A stretch of 64,000 bases of DNA from Shinella sp. H4-D48 (lineage in GTDB: Bacteria; Pseudomonadota; Alphaproteobacteria; Rhizobiales; Rhizobiaceae). A program made the position numbers and the translations under genes. A model generated the notes under the pieces. That model did not search any database and was not told the origin of the DNA. It saw only the letters and a list, made by a program, of their open reading frames with translations. Shown here piece by piece: positions 18,583 through 27,526 of this stretch. Each line of letters opens with the position of its first letter. The first letter of the stretch is position 1. Location: contig NZ_CP093337.1 of the NCBI RefSeq assembly GCF_022637395.1, forward strand, positions 2,216,001-2,280,000, in the 5' to 3' direction.

Positions 18583-18915
18583 GTTATTCTCCTTTTACTA
18601 AACGACGCCCTCTTGGGGAGGTTGTCGGGCGCCGTCATCCAATTCAGTCCCGCCCGGTTGAGGTGAAATTGACTAAAGATTGAGGAAATGAAAGAGCCAA
18701 AATGTGAATTCATTGTGGCAGACGCAGGGCGAAATCTGGATGTGACTTTTCCGCACCAGGTAATTCATTAACCATAATTTCAGTTGTGAAGAAAACGATG
18801 AAAATATACTTCAAATTACTTCGAAGTGTCTTTCGCGGTTAATTTTTCCGCAACCAATTGTCCGGGGGAGTTTAAGCCTGCGCCCGGATGTCTATATCTT
18901 TGGCCGGTTAATCAA
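18583..18915. other. AT-rich divergent promoter region
   Basis: These 333 bp between the outer membrane protein gene and the SDR gene are clearly richer in A/T than the surroundings, with runs such as ATTTCAGTTG and AAAATATACTTCAAATTACTTC. This is typical of promoter regions bound by nucleoid-type regulators. I see no gene in it. No confident -35/-10 pair could be fixed. Confidence 0.5.
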
Positions 18916-19704
18916 ATGAATCGGCAGGACGGACATTTCTTGAAAAAACCCTTGAAGACGGCCCTGGTGACGGGCGGGGCCAAGCGTATCGGCAAGGCCA
19001 TCGTCGAAGATCTCGCCGCCAACGGCTTTGCGGTCGCCATTCACGCCAACACGTCGCTCGATGACGCAGAGGCGCTCGCTGCCACAATCCGGGCGCGGGG
19101 CCAGATGGCAAGCGCGGTGCAATGCGACCTGGCGGACGGCGCGGCGACGGCCGGGCTGATCGCGGCGGCCTGCGCCGCCCTCGGCCCGCTCGACCTCATC
19201 GTCAACAATGCCTCCCTCTTCAAGCCGGACACCGTGGCGGCCTTCGACGATGCGCTGTGGGACCGGCATTTCGCCGTGCATGTAAAGGCGCCGTCCATTC
19301 TGGCGCGCGATTTCGTGCGGCAGCTGCCGGAGGGGGTGACCGGCTCCATCGTCAACATTATCGACCAGCGTGTCTGGAACCCGACGCCGCGCTACTATTC
19401 CTACACGCTCTCCAAATCGGCGCTGTGGATGGCGACGCGCACAATGGCGCAGAGCTTTGCGCCGCAGGTGCGGGTAAACGCCATCGGCCCCGGCCCCTCC
19501 CTGCCGAACGAGCGCCAGACCGACGAGGCGTTCCGGACGCAGATCGACGGGCTGATCCTGCGCCGCGGGCCCGATCTGGGGGAATTCGGCCGGACAGTTC
19601 GCTTTTTGTTCGACACGCCGTCCATTACGGGGCAAATGATAGCGCTCGACGGCGGGCAGCATCTCGCCTGGGAAACCCCCGACGTCGCGGAGAATGCGGA
19701 ATGA
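18916..19704 (+). CDS. SDR family oxidoreductase, pteridine-reductase (FolM/PTR1)-like
   Basis: A 262-aa short-chain dehydrogenase. The TGGAKRIG cofactor motif (residues about 19-26) has the Lys-Arg that favours NADPH and resembles PTR1/FolM rather than the usual TGxxxGIG. NNAS is at about residue 94, YSYTLSK carries the catalytic Tyr-x3-Lys, and a GPGPSLP segment follows. FolM reduces dihydromonapterin or dihydrofolate; that specific role is inferred. ATG at 18916 is chosen, though TTG at 18940 is an alternative. The stop overlaps the uvrC start (ATGA at 19701-19704), so the two are co-translated. Confidence 0.82.
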   Translation: MNRQDGHFLKKPLKTALVTGGAKRIGKAIVEDLAANGFAVAIHANTSLDDAEALAATIRARGQMASAVQCDLADGAATAGLIAAACAALGPLDLIVNNASLFKPDTVAAFDDALWDRHFAVHVKAPSILARDFVRQLPEGVTGSIVNIIDQRVWNPTPRYYSYTLSKSALWMATRTMAQSFAPQVRVNAIGPGPSLPNERQTDEAFRTQIDGLILRRGPDLGEFGRTVRFLFDTPSITGQMIALDGGQHLAWETPDVAENAE

Positions 19705-21752
19705 ACGGCCGGAAGGTGGAGGATGGCGGCATCCTCTATGACGAAAACGAGACGGACGAGGACGACGAACTGCTGGAAGGCACATCGCCGGCCACGGAAG
19801 CGCCTGCCGTCGCGACCGGCGGCATGGACTGGAACGAGGGTGGCGACGTCCCGGAAGGCCTGACCGGCGCCGACCTGATCCAGCATTTCGTCAAGCGCCT
19901 GCCCAACAGCCCCGGCGTCTACCGCATGTTCAACGCAGCCGGCGACGTGCTCTATGTCGGCAAGGCGCGCAGCCTGAAAAAGCGCGTGAGCAACTATGCA
20001 CAGGGCCGCGTGCACTCCAACCGCCTCGCGCAGATGGTGCGCCAGACGGCGAACATGGAATTCGTGACGACGCGCACGGAGACCGAGGCGCTGCTGCTCG
20101 AGGCCAACCTGATCAAGCGCCTGCGCCCGCGCTTCAACGTGCTTCTGCGCGACGACAAGTCGTTTCCCTATATCCTGCTGACCGGCGACAGCCGGGCGCC
20201 GGCGATCTTCAAGCATCGCGGCGCACGCTCGCGCAAGGGCGACTATTTCGGCCCCTTTGCCTCGGCGGGCGCGGTGGGGCGCACGATCAACTCGCTGCAA
20301 CGCGCCTTCCTTCTGCGCACCTGCACCGACAGCGTCTTCGAAAGCCGCACGCGCCCCTGCCTACTCTATCAGATCAAGCGCTGTTCCGGGCCCTGCACTC
20401 ATGAGATCCGCGACGCCGACTATGCCGAACTGGTGCAGGAGGCGAAGGACTTCCTTTCCGGCAAGAGCCAGAAGGTGAAGGCGCATATGGCGGAGGCCAT
20501 GAACGCCGCTGCCGAAGATCTCGACTTCGAGCGCGCCGCCGTCTTCCGCGATCGGCTGGCGGCGCTTTCCCACGTCCAGAGCCACCAGGGCATCAACCCG
20601 GCCGGTGTGGACGAGGCCGATGTCTTCGCCATCCATCACGAAGGCGGGATTTCCTGCATCCAGGTGTTCTTCTTCCGCACGGGCCAGAACTGGGGCAACC
20701 GCGCCTATTTCCCCAAGGCGGACCCGCAGCTCTCGGGCGCGGAGGTTCTCAATGCCTTTCTCGCGCAGTTCTATGACGACAAGCCCTGTCCCCGGCAGGT
20801 TCTGCTGTCGGAGCCGGTCGAGGAAATGGAACTGTTGTCGCAGGCGCTTTCCGAGCGATCCAGCTACAGGGTGACGATTTCGGTGCCGCAGCGCGGCGAG
20901 AAGAAGGACCTCGTCGACCATGTGACGGCGAATGCCCGCGAGGCGCATGGCCGCAAGCTGGCCGAGACCGCTTCGCAGAGCCGGCTGCTCGACGGTTTTG
21001 CCGCGACCTTCAAGCTGCCCTATGTGCCGCGCCGCATCGAGATCTACGACAACTCGCATATCATGGGCACCAATGCCGTGGGCGGCATGGTGGTGGCCGG
21101 GCCGGAAGGCTTCGTGAAGGGGCAGTACCGCAAGTTCAACATCAAATCGACGGAGATCACGCCCGGCGACGACTTCGGCATGATGAAGGAAGTGATGACC
21201 CGCCGCTTCTCGCGCCTGATCAAGGAAGAGGGCCTGCCGGACCGAAGCGCGCGCGATACCGGCGCGGATGCCGCGGACCTGCCCTTGCCCGCATGGCCCG
21301 ATGTCATCCTCATCGACGGCGGCCAGGGCCAGATGACGGCTGTCAGGGCGATCCTCGAAGAGCTCGGCATCACCGACCAGGTGATCGCCATCGGCGTCGC
21401 CAAGGGCGCGGACCGCGAGGCCGGGCGCGAGCGCTTCTTCATGCGCGGCATTCCCGATTTCTCCCTGCCGCCGCGCGATCCCGTGCTCTACTTCGTGCAG
21501 CGCATGCGCGACGAGGCGCACCGCTTCGCCATCGGCTCGCACCGGGCGCGACGCAAGAAGGAAATGGTCAAGAACCCGCTCGACGAGATCGGCGGCATCG
21601 GCCCGACGCGCAAGCGCGCGCTGCTGCAGCATTTCGGCACGGCGAAAGCCGTTTCACGCGCCGCCATGTCCGATCTGATGGCCGTCGCCGGCATTTCGGA
21701 GAGCGTCGCGCGCATCGTCTACAACCATTTCCACGACGATTCGGCGGGATAG
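19701..21752 (+). CDS. uvrC: Excinuclease ABC subunit C
   Basis: A 683-aa nucleotide excision repair endonuclease that makes both incisions after UvrAB damage recognition. It has a GIY-YIG nuclease domain (PGVYRMF...VLYVGKA, residues about 71-90), a UvrB-interacting UVR motif near residue 260, an RNase H-like C-terminal nuclease with IDGGQGQ, and a terminal HhH DNA-binding pair ([17 protein letters not shown]). An acidic extension of roughly 55 residues precedes the GIY-YIG domain and is absent in E. coli. It overlaps the SDR gene by 4 bp. Confidence 0.96.
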   Translation: MNGRKVEDGGILYDENETDEDDELLEGTSPATEAPAVATGGMDWNEGGDVPEGLTGADLIQHFVKRLPNSPGVYRMFNAAGDVLYVGKARSLKKRVSNYAQGRVHSNRLAQMVRQTANMEFVTTRTETEALLLEANLIKRLRPRFNVLLRDDKSFPYILLTGDSRAPAIFKHRGARSRKGDYFGPFASAGAVGRTINSLQRAFLLRTCTDSVFESRTRPCLLYQIKRCSGPCTHEIRDADYAELVQEAKDFLSGKSQKVKAHMAEAMNAAAEDLDFERAAVFRDRLAALSHVQSHQGINPAGVDEADVFAIHHEGGISCIQVFFFRTGQNWGNRAYFPKADPQLSGAEVLNAFLAQFYDDKPCPRQVLLSEPVEEMELLSQALSERSSYRVTISVPQRGEKKDLVDHVTANAREAHGRKLAETASQSRLLDGFAATFKLPYVPRRIEIYDNSHIMGTNAVGGMVVAGPEGFVKGQYRKFNIKSTEITPGDDFGMMKEVMTRRFSRLIKEEGLPDRSARDTGADAADLPLPAWPDVILIDGGQGQMTAVRAILEELGITDQVIAIGVAKGADREAGRERFFMRGIPDFSLPPRDPVLYFVQRMRDEAHRFAIGSHRARRKKEMVKNPLDEIGGIGPTRKRALLQHFGTAKAVSRAAMSDLMAVAGISESVARIVYNHFHDDSAG

Positions 21753-21813
21753 GCCGGTTACGCCCCACCGCCGGGTCAACATGACCCCACGCTCCAACCG
21801 ACAGCGAGGCGCA

Positions 21814-22287
21814 ATGACTGTCTTTCACCCAAGAGCACTCCTGGCCGCCGGCATGACCCTGCTGGCCACCGCCGCCGGCGCGCAGACGACGCTGGGCAAT
21901 GCCCAGATGGTCAGCGTGACGGGACATTGCGGCCGGCTGCTCGTGGGCGAACGCGATCTGACCGCCGCCTGCTCGACCAAGGTTGTGAACGTCGCCTATC
22001 CGGACGAGCGAGTCAGCTTCTATTTCCTGCTGTCGGACGGCACCGTCGTCAGCTTCTCCGGCATGGACGGCGAGAACCCGACACCCGACACGGACGTTAT
22101 ACACCTCGACAAGGTGCTGATGACGCGCAAGGACAGACCGGACGCGCCGGATGTCTTCCCGGCGCGCGGGACATGCGGCTTCGGCAATCCCATGAAGGGA
22201 CCGATGACCATCGCCTGCGAGGGCACGTTTTCGGAGGGCGGCACGTTCTCCGCATCGTTCACGACAGACGGTTCGCCGCCGATGTGA
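21814..22287 (+). CDS. Small exported protein of unknown function
   Basis: A 157-aa protein with a Sec signal peptide (MTVFHPRALLAAGMTLLATAAGA, cleavage near AGA-QT). Four Cys in the mature part (HCGR, ACS, TCGF and ACEG segments) could form two periplasmic disulfides. I do not recognise a domain. ATG at 21814 is preferred over the one at 21781, because GAGGCGCA stands just before it and the signal peptide starts there. It lies 61 bp after uvrC and may be read through from it. Confidence 0.72.
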   Translation: MTVFHPRALLAAGMTLLATAAGAQTTLGNAQMVSVTGHCGRLLVGERDLTAACSTKVVNVAYPDERVSFYFLLSDGTVVSFSGMDGENPTPDTDVIHLDKVLMTRKDRPDAPDVFPARGTCGFGNPMKGPMTIACEGTFSEGGTFSASFTTDGSPPM

Positions 22288-22429
22288 CACCCGTTTTGCG
22301 GGCTTGCAGGGGCCTCTTGCCGCGTCATTGTGCCCTGCTCCGTAAATTCGCCAAGAATTGCCCGAAACAAAGGTTGACGTCACTCCTACAAACACATCTT
22401 CTAGCCAGAAATCGAGAGACTGAAAATCC

Positions 22430-23014
22430 ATGGCTTCCCGCGCATACAGCATACCCAACCTCCTGACCTACGCCCGCATTGTCGCGGTGCCGCTGATCGT
22501 TCTGTGCTTCTTCATCGAAGGGCGGCTCGAATCATCGGATTTCGCGCGGTGGACGGCGCTCGTCCTCTTCGCCGTGGCATCGATCACGGACTATCTGGAC
22601 GGCTATCTCGCGCGCATCTGGAACCAGACCTCCAATATCGGCCGCATGCTTGACCCGATCGCCGACAAGCTGCTGGTCGCCTCCGTTCTGCTGCTGATGG
22701 CCGCCGACGGCACCATTGCCGGCTGGACGATCTGGGCGGCGATCATCATCCTGTGCCGCGAGATCCTGGTGTCGGGCCTGCGCGAATATCTCGCCGACCT
22801 CAAGGTCAGCGTGCCGGTGACGCGCATCGCCAAGTGGAAGACCGCGATCCAGATGTTCGCCATCGCCTTCCTGCTGGCCGGCCCGGCCGGCGACCAGGTG
22901 CTGCCCTACACCACCGAGATCGGCATTACGCTGCTGTGGATTGCCGCAGCGATCACCATGTATACGGGCTACGACTATTTCCGCGTCGGCCTGAAGCACA
23001 TCGTGGACGAGTAA
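22430..23014 (+). CDS. pgsA: CDP-diacylglycerol--glycerol-3-phosphate 3-phosphatidyltransferase
   Basis: A 194-aa membrane enzyme that makes phosphatidylglycerol phosphate, the committed step to phosphatidylglycerol and cardiolipin. It carries the CDP-alcohol phosphotransferase signature D-x2-D-G-x2-A-R-x8-G-x3-D-x3-D (DYLDGYLAR...GRMLDPIADK, residues about 58-83) and about four membrane helices. Its length fits PgsA rather than the longer phosphatidylserine or cardiolipin-type synthases. It is followed after 1 bp by moaD, an arrangement known in rhizobia. Confidence 0.94.
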   Translation: MASRAYSIPNLLTYARIVAVPLIVLCFFIEGRLESSDFARWTALVLFAVASITDYLDGYLARIWNQTSNIGRMLDPIADKLLVASVLLLMAADGTIAGWTIWAAIIILCREILVSGLREYLADLKVSVPVTRIAKWKTAIQMFAIAFLLAGPAGDQVLPYTTEIGITLLWIAAAITMYTGYDYFRVGLKHIVDE

Positions 23015-23015
23015 G

Positions 23016-23270
23016 ATGACGCGGCTCGTCTATTTCGCCTGGGTGCGCGAGCGGATCGGCAAGGGCGAGGAAGACATCGACCTGCCCGCCGACGTAACGA
23101 CGGGGGCAGACCTTCTCGCCCATCTCAAGACGCTCGGCGACGGCTATGCCCATGCGCTGGAGCATGAAAACGTCATCCGCATCGCCATCAACCAGGAGCA
23201 TGTCGAGCACGACGAGCCGATTGCCGGCGCGCGCGAGATCGCGCTGTTTCCGCCGATGACGGGGGGCTGA
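23016..23270 (+). CDS. moaD: Molybdopterin synthase small subunit (sulfur carrier)
   Basis: An 84-aa ubiquitin-fold sulfur carrier. The C-terminal Gly-Gly (residues 83-84, FPPMTGG) is the site that is adenylated and turned into a thiocarboxylate to donate sulfur to precursor Z. It starts 1 bp after the pgsA stop and is followed 3 bp later by moaE, so pgsA-moaD-moaE is one operon. The start ATG at 23016 fits the usual N-terminus (TRLVYFAWVRERIG). Confidence 0.94.
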   Translation: MTRLVYFAWVRERIGKGEEDIDLPADVTTGADLLAHLKTLGDGYAHALEHENVIRIAINQEHVEHDEPIAGAREIALFPPMTGG

Positions 23271-23273
23271 ACG

Positions 23274-23747
23274 GTGGCCGGCGCGGCCCCTGCCCCGGTG
23301 ATCGTGCGTGTGCAGCGCGATGATTTCGACGTGGCGGCCGAAACGGCGCGTCTTGTGGCGGGAGGCGCCTCGGCCGGCGCCATCGTCAGCTTCACCGGGC
23401 TTTGCCGCGACGAAGGCGGCCGTCTCTCCGCACTGGAACTGGAACACTATCCCGGCATGGCAGAGGCCGAGATAGAGCGCATCTGCCTTGCGGCCGTCAC
23501 GCGCTTTTCGCTTTTGGGCATCGCCGCCATCCATCGGGTGGGGCGGATCACGCCAGGGCAAAACATCGTGCTTGTGATTGCCGCCGCACCGCATCGTCAC
23601 GCCGCCTTCGACGGCGCGTCCTTCGTGATGGATTATCTCAAGACCTCCGCACCCTTCTGGAAGAAGGAGCACTTCGCCGACGGTTCCGAAGGCGGCTGGG
23701 TGGAGGCGAAGGACAGCGACGACACCGCGCTGGAAAAGTGGTCGTAG
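23274..23747 (+). CDS. moaE: Molybdopterin synthase large subunit
   Basis: A 157-aa MoaE that forms the heterotetramer with MoaD and inserts two sulfurs into precursor Z to give molybdopterin. It has the family segments GAIVSFTGLCRDEG, LELEHYPGMAE, HRVGRITPGQNIV and the active-site KTSAPFWKKE (catalytic lysines). The start is GTG at 23274, with the GGGGGG end of moaD acting as RBS. There is no internal Met early enough to be an alternative. It ends 16 bp from the convergent livH-like gene. Confidence 0.94.
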   Translation: MAGAAPAPVIVRVQRDDFDVAAETARLVAGGASAGAIVSFTGLCRDEGGRLSALELEHYPGMAEAEIERICLAAVTRFSLLGIAAIHRVGRITPGQNIVLVIAAAPHRHAAFDGASFVMDYLKTSAPFWKKEHFADGSEGGWVEAKDSDDTALEKWS

Positions 23748-23763
23748 CTGCACGGCACGTTGC

Positions 23764-24660
23764 TTACACGACGGGCCGCTCGCGCCGGAAAAAAATCAGA
23801 AGCAGCACCAGCGCGGCGATGACGACGACGTCGCGCCAGAGGAAGGCGCCATAGGCGCTCCACACCGTTTCGGCAAGACCGATGGCCGCGCCGCCGAGGG
23901 CCGACCGCAAGGGGTTTCCCGCCCCGCCGAGTGCAGCGATGAACAACACCTTCACGCCGAAGACCAACCCTGCGCCGAAATCCATGTTGCCGTAATAGGA
24001 GACGGCAAGCATGCCGGTGAGACTGGCGAACAGCGCCGCCAGCGCATAGGCGGAAAGGTAGACGCCCGCCGAATCGATGCCGCAGAGTTCCGCCGCTCGC
24101 CTGTCCTGCGAGACCGCGCGCCAGCGGCGGCCCCAGCGGGAATGGGCGAGGAAGACCGCGCCGATCGCGATCATGGCAAGCATGGCAAGCGTGTTCGCCA
24201 GTTGCAGCACGGTGAGCGCCACGGGGAATGCGGCGTCGCTCCAGAAGACGACCGGCGTCGCGAGCAGCGGCGGCAGCCAAAGACTGCGCGCATCCGATGC
24301 CAGCCGTGCCGTCTCCATGAGCACGAGCACCACGCCCAGCGCGGCCACCACGACCGTATTGTCGGAGGAAAAGGCGAGCGGACGCATGACGTGGCGACCG
24401 ATCAGAACGGCCGCGCCCAGGCTGTAGAGCAGCGCGCAGACCGCGCCGAAGCCGAGCGCGGCGGGCAGGACGAGCCAGAGCTGGTTCCACCCGTAACCGG
24501 AAAACAGCACGAAGAGCTGGGCCGAGAACGCGAAGAGCGCACCGTAGGCGATATCGGCGCGGCGGGTCACGGCGAAGGCGATGGAATAGCCAAAGGCGAG
24601 CACCGCATAGAGTGCCGATACGGGCGCGGCATTGGCAATCTGCTGAAGAAAATAGGCCAT
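23764..24660 (-). CDS. LivH-like branched-chain amino acid ABC permease, stand-alone
   Basis: A 298-aa membrane protein of the LivH/LivM permease family (BPD_transp_2). It has about eight helices and the cytoplasmic ATPase-contact loop with the conserved R...RAVSQDRRAAELCGID region near residues 180-200. ATG at 24660 is chosen; the frame is open to 24696 with no benefit. No partner permease, ATPases (LivF/G) or binding protein gene is nearby, so it is either an orphan subunit using distant partners or a diverged stand-alone carrier. It is divergent from a CGNR regulator across a palindrome. Confidence 0.8.
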   Translation of the reverse strand: MAYFLQQIANAAPVSALYAVLAFGYSIAFAVTRRADIAYGALFAFSAQLFVLFSGYGWNQLWLVLPAALGFGAVCALLYSLGAAVLIGRHVMRPLAFSSDNTVVVAALGVVLVLMETARLASDARSLWLPPLLATPVVFWSDAAFPVALTVLQLANTLAMLAMIAIGAVFLAHSRWGRRWRAVSQDRRAAELCGIDSAGVYLSAYALAALFASLTGMLAVSYYGNMDFGAGLVFGVKVLFIAALGGAGNPLRSALGGAAIGLAETVWSAYGAFLWRDVVVIAALVLLLIFFRRERPVV

Positions 24661-24686
24661 GGCGCTTCCCCGATGCGCGGAAATTA

Positions 24687-24714
24687 TAACTGGCAAAATC
24701 GCTTTTACCAGTTA
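24687..24714. promoter_or_regulatory. Palindromic operator between livH-like and CGNR genes
   Basis: A 28-bp inverted repeat (TAACTGGCAAAA, 4-bp centre, TTTTACCAGTTA; one mismatched pair) lies in the 63-bp divergent intergenic region, ending 9 bp before the CGNR start. It is most likely bound by the CGNR protein and would control both genes; this is inference from position and symmetry. Confidence 0.6.
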
Positions 24715-24723
24715 GAATATCGC

Positions 24724-25278
24724 ATGACCTTTTCCTGGACCCCGCATCGTTTTTCCGGTGGCGCACTGGCGCTCGATGTCGCTAACGCCGTCGTGCTGCG
24801 CGACGACCCGGCGCGGCGGATCGACCGGTTCGCCGATCCCGCCGCCATGGATGCCTTTTGCGCCGGAGCGAGTAATTACGGGGCCGAGCGCGATCTGTTC
24901 GGCGCGCTGGCGCCGGTGCGGGAGGATGCACGCAACGGGCTTGTCGCGCTGCGCGAGGCGATCGACGCGCATTTCCGTGCCGAAATCGAAGGTACGGGAA
25001 CGCCGGACCTGCTCTCGGACCTGCTGGAGGCGATCGCCGCGACGCTGCGCCGATCCGGCGCGCGTCCGCAGGCGCTGGATACCGCGACAGCGCGCTCGGC
25101 GCTGCTGCTGCTGGCGCAGTCGGAACCCGACCGGCTGAAGATCTGCCCGAACTGCCGCTGGCTGTTCATCGACCGCAGCCGCAACCGCTCGCGCGCCTGG
25201 TGCGACATGGCGGTGTGCGGCAACCGGGTGAAGGCGAGCCGCCACTATCGCCGCCGGCGCGGAGACCAGGGACGATGA
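24724..25278 (+). CDS. CGNR zinc-finger transcriptional regulator (ABATE domain)
   Basis: A 184-aa protein with an N-terminal ABATE (stress-induced) domain, about residues 1-130, and a C-terminal zinc finger Cys141-x2-Cys144-x15-Cys160-x4-Cys165 ending in the CGNR signature (165-168), followed by a basic tail. These proteins are thought to bind DNA and regulate a neighbouring transporter or stress gene. ATG at 24724 lies just past a 28-bp palindrome. It is divergent from a LivH-like permease, which is its likely target. Its stop overlaps the next gene's start (ATGA 25275-25278). Confidence 0.9.
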   Translation: MTFSWTPHRFSGGALALDVANAVVLRDDPARRIDRFADPAAMDAFCAGASNYGAERDLFGALAPVREDARNGLVALREAIDAHFRAEIEGTGTPDLLSDLLEAIAATLRRSGARPQALDTATARSALLLLAQSEPDRLKICPNCRWLFIDRSRNRSRAWCDMAVCGNRVKASRHYRRRRGDQGR

Positions 25279-25778
25279 AACGGGCTCTGCTTGTGCTGCT
25301 CCCCCTCGCCCTGCTTCTCGCCGCCTGCCAGCGCGAAACCGGCCCCGATCCGCTTAAGCTGACGGGCAAGATGTTCGTCTTCAACTACAGGCTGGCCTAT
25401 GCGACCTATCTGGTGACGCTGGAGAAGACGCAGCCTCTGGCCGAGGGATCGATCGTGCGGGCCGAATTCGAGAACCCGGCCGGCGGCGCACCGCTGACGC
25501 TGGAGCGCAAACTCTTCGCCAGCCTGCCGCGCGTCGTGCTGGAAAGCCCTGACGTCACCTGCGTGAAAAAGAACCATCCCTACAGGGTGTCGATCCGTGT
25601 GCTGGGGCCGGACGGAGAGCAACTGCAATCGTTGGAAACGCAGGTGACCTCCAGCCTCGACCAGGACATCCTGCCCGCCAAACCCCTCGTCATCGGCCCC
25701 GCCTATGAGAAAAACCCCGCGGTCTTCAAGGACGGCAAGGCACCGGCGCATTTCGAGACGGCGACGTGTGCCGGCTGA
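25275..25778 (+). CDS. Predicted lipoprotein of unknown function
   Basis: A 167-aa protein with a lipoprotein signal peptide (lipobox LLAAC, Cys18). The mature domain is beta-rich, with two more Cys (in VTCVKK and ETATCAG) that could pair. I do not recognise the family. The gene is translationally coupled to the CGNR regulator by an ATGA overlap, so it belongs to the same small operon and may act in the same envelope or transport response. Confidence 0.75.
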   Translation: MKRALLVLLPLALLLAACQRETGPDPLKLTGKMFVFNYRLAYATYLVTLEKTQPLAEGSIVRAEFENPAGGAPLTLERKLFASLPRVVLESPDVTCVKKNHPYRVSIRVLGPDGEQLQSLETQVTSSLDQDILPAKPLVIGPAYEKNPAVFKDGKAPAHFETATCAG

Positions 25779-25966
25779 GACCGAAGAAAATGCGGATGCG
25801 GCAGCACCGCAATCCCAGCAAGAACAACGCGATGCGCAATTCAATCGGTGCGTTTCCAACGCTGTCTCTTCCGAACCGTTGCGACATCGTATATTGACGC
25901 TCCCGGCGGTTTGCCCGCGCGACCGACCACCCGTTTCATGCCCTGCCCGGTCGGAGTGCCGTCTTC

Positions 25967-26881
25967 ATGTCCCCAGCCCCCGCTCTGAATTATGGTGCGA
26001 TCGCTTGCGCCGACGCCAACATGCTGCCGGCCGCCTGCTGTGCCTTGCTGTCGATCCACAACAACCTGAAGGCCATAAATGCGAAACTTCTGCTGCTGGC
26101 ACTCGGCGCGGAAGAGAAGCAACTCCAGGAAATCGCCGCCTTCGCAAAACGGCATTCGCTCACAATCGATGTCCTGCCCGATCCGACGCCGAGGACGGAT
26201 GAGCCCGCATTCGGCCGCTGGTCGCGCGCGACGCTCGCGCGGCTTTACATGGATCTCATTGTCCCCGGTAATATCGACCGGCTTCTCTACATCGATGCGG
26301 ATGCGGTCGCCGTGGCGTCACTGGATGAGCTTTTCCAGGCAGACCTCGACGGCAAGGCACTCGGTGCGGTCGACGACTACGTCATGGCTTTTCCGGAGAA
26401 GATAGATCGCAGGCAGCAAAGGATCGGACTGAAGAGCGGCGGGCGATATTTCAATGCCGGGGTTCTGTTGTTCGACTGGAAGAAAAGCGTCGAGGACGGC
26501 CTGATCCGGAAGGCACGTGAGACCTTCGAACGCGAGCCGGAGCGGTTTCCGTCGCACGATCAGGACGTGCTGAACATCGCCTATGATGGAAACTGGCATC
26601 GTCTCGATGCACGTTACAACGCTCAGACCGGTATCCTGCCCTTCATCGAACAGCCGGCCATCGTGCATTTTACCGGACGCAAGAAGCCATGGCAGGCCGT
26701 GATGCCGTGGACGCACCGGCGGATGAAGGCGTTCTATCGCCGGGCACTTGAAGGCACCACTTGGGCGTCTTTCTGCAAGGCCTCGTCACTTACCGACAAT
26801 ATGGCGAGCTTTGCCGGCCACTATTCCACAGTGCTGACGACATTACCGAAGATCGCCAAGGTTCGCGCCCATTTTCGTTGA
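25967..26881 (+). CDS. Glycosyltransferase family 8 protein
   Basis: A 304-aa GT-A-fold retaining glycosyltransferase of family GT8 (LPS galactosyl/glucosyltransferase or glycogenin type). The metal-binding DxD motif is YIDADAV near residue 107. Other family segments include YFNAGVLLFDW (about 165), the DQDVLNI segment (about 200) and HFTGRKKPW (about 237), which carries the His of the C-terminal GT8 motif. The acceptor is unknown. No other polysaccharide genes are adjacent. It is monocistronic with its own terminator. Confidence 0.88.
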   Translation: MSPAPALNYGAIACADANMLPAACCALLSIHNNLKAINAKLLLLALGAEEKQLQEIAAFAKRHSLTIDVLPDPTPRTDEPAFGRWSRATLARLYMDLIVPGNIDRLLYIDADAVAVASLDELFQADLDGKALGAVDDYVMAFPEKIDRRQQRIGLKSGGRYFNAGVLLFDWKKSVEDGLIRKARETFEREPERFPSHDQDVLNIAYDGNWHRLDARYNAQTGILPFIEQPAIVHFTGRKKPWQAVMPWTHRRMKAFYRRALEGTTWASFCKASSLTDNMASFAGHYSTVLTTLPKIAKVRAHFR

Positions 26882-26928
26882 TGGTGCGCGCCCCGGATAA
26901 CGCCAACGCAGATATCGCATCGCAATAA

Positions 26929-26956
26929 AAAACCGGGGCCTTTCGGTCCCGGTTTT
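26929..26956. terminator. Bidirectional intrinsic terminator
   Basis: A 12-bp stem (AAAACCGGGGCC / GGTCCCGGTTTT, one mismatch or G-U, TTTC loop) lies between the convergent GT8 and ndk genes. It has A- and T-runs at its two sides. Confidence 0.85.
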
Positions 26957-26999
26957 CGAATCATTTCAATGCTTTCCGACCGGAGCCGGAGGAATTGAT

Positions 27000-27422
27000 T
27001 CAGCCGACGATTTCGGTGTCGGAGAACCAGTACTTGATTTCCTGGGCAGCGGTTTCCGGGGCGTCCGAGCCGTGGACCGAGTTCTCGCCGATGGAGAGAG
27101 CGTGGGTCTTGCGGATAGTGCCTTCGTCGGCGTTGGCCGGGTTGGTGGCGCCCATGATTTCACGGTTCTTGAGGATCGCGTTCTCGCCTTCGAGAACCTG
27201 GACGATCGTCGGGCCGGAGGTCATGCCTTCGACGAGCTCGCCGAAGAAGGGACGTTCCTTGTGCACGGCGTAGAAGCCTTCGGCTTCCCGCTTGCTCATC
27301 CAGACGCGCTTGGACGCCACGACGCGCAGGCCTGCGTCTTCGAGCATCTTGGTGATGGCGCCGGTGAGGTTGCGCTTCGTCGCGTCCGGCTTGATCATCG
27401 AAAAGGTGCGTTCAATCGCCAT
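27000..27422 (-). CDS. ndk: Nucleoside diphosphate kinase
   Basis: A 140-aa enzyme that moves the gamma-phosphate of ATP to nucleoside diphosphates through a phosphohistidine. The catalytic His117 sits in the [13 protein letters not shown] signature. The N-terminus [13 protein letters not shown] is conserved, and the length is standard. ATG at 27422 is chosen over the longer open frame to 27464 because the family starts at MAIERTF. It stands alone. Confidence 0.96.
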   Translation of the reverse strand: MAIERTFSMIKPDATKRNLTGAITKMLEDAGLRVVASKRVWMSKREAEGFYAVHKERPFFGELVEGMTSGPTIVQVLEGENAILKNREIMGATNPANADEGTIRKTHALSIGENSVHGSDAPETAAQEIKYWFSDTEIVG

Positions 27423-27526
27423 TTTTAGGTTTCCCTTGGTTTTCCGGTGAAAGTGGCGGTTCAATAGCTGCCAATGCCCGGCAAAACAAGGGGGTGGCGG
27501 TGTTTGGCGTTTTCAGCACAAAACTT

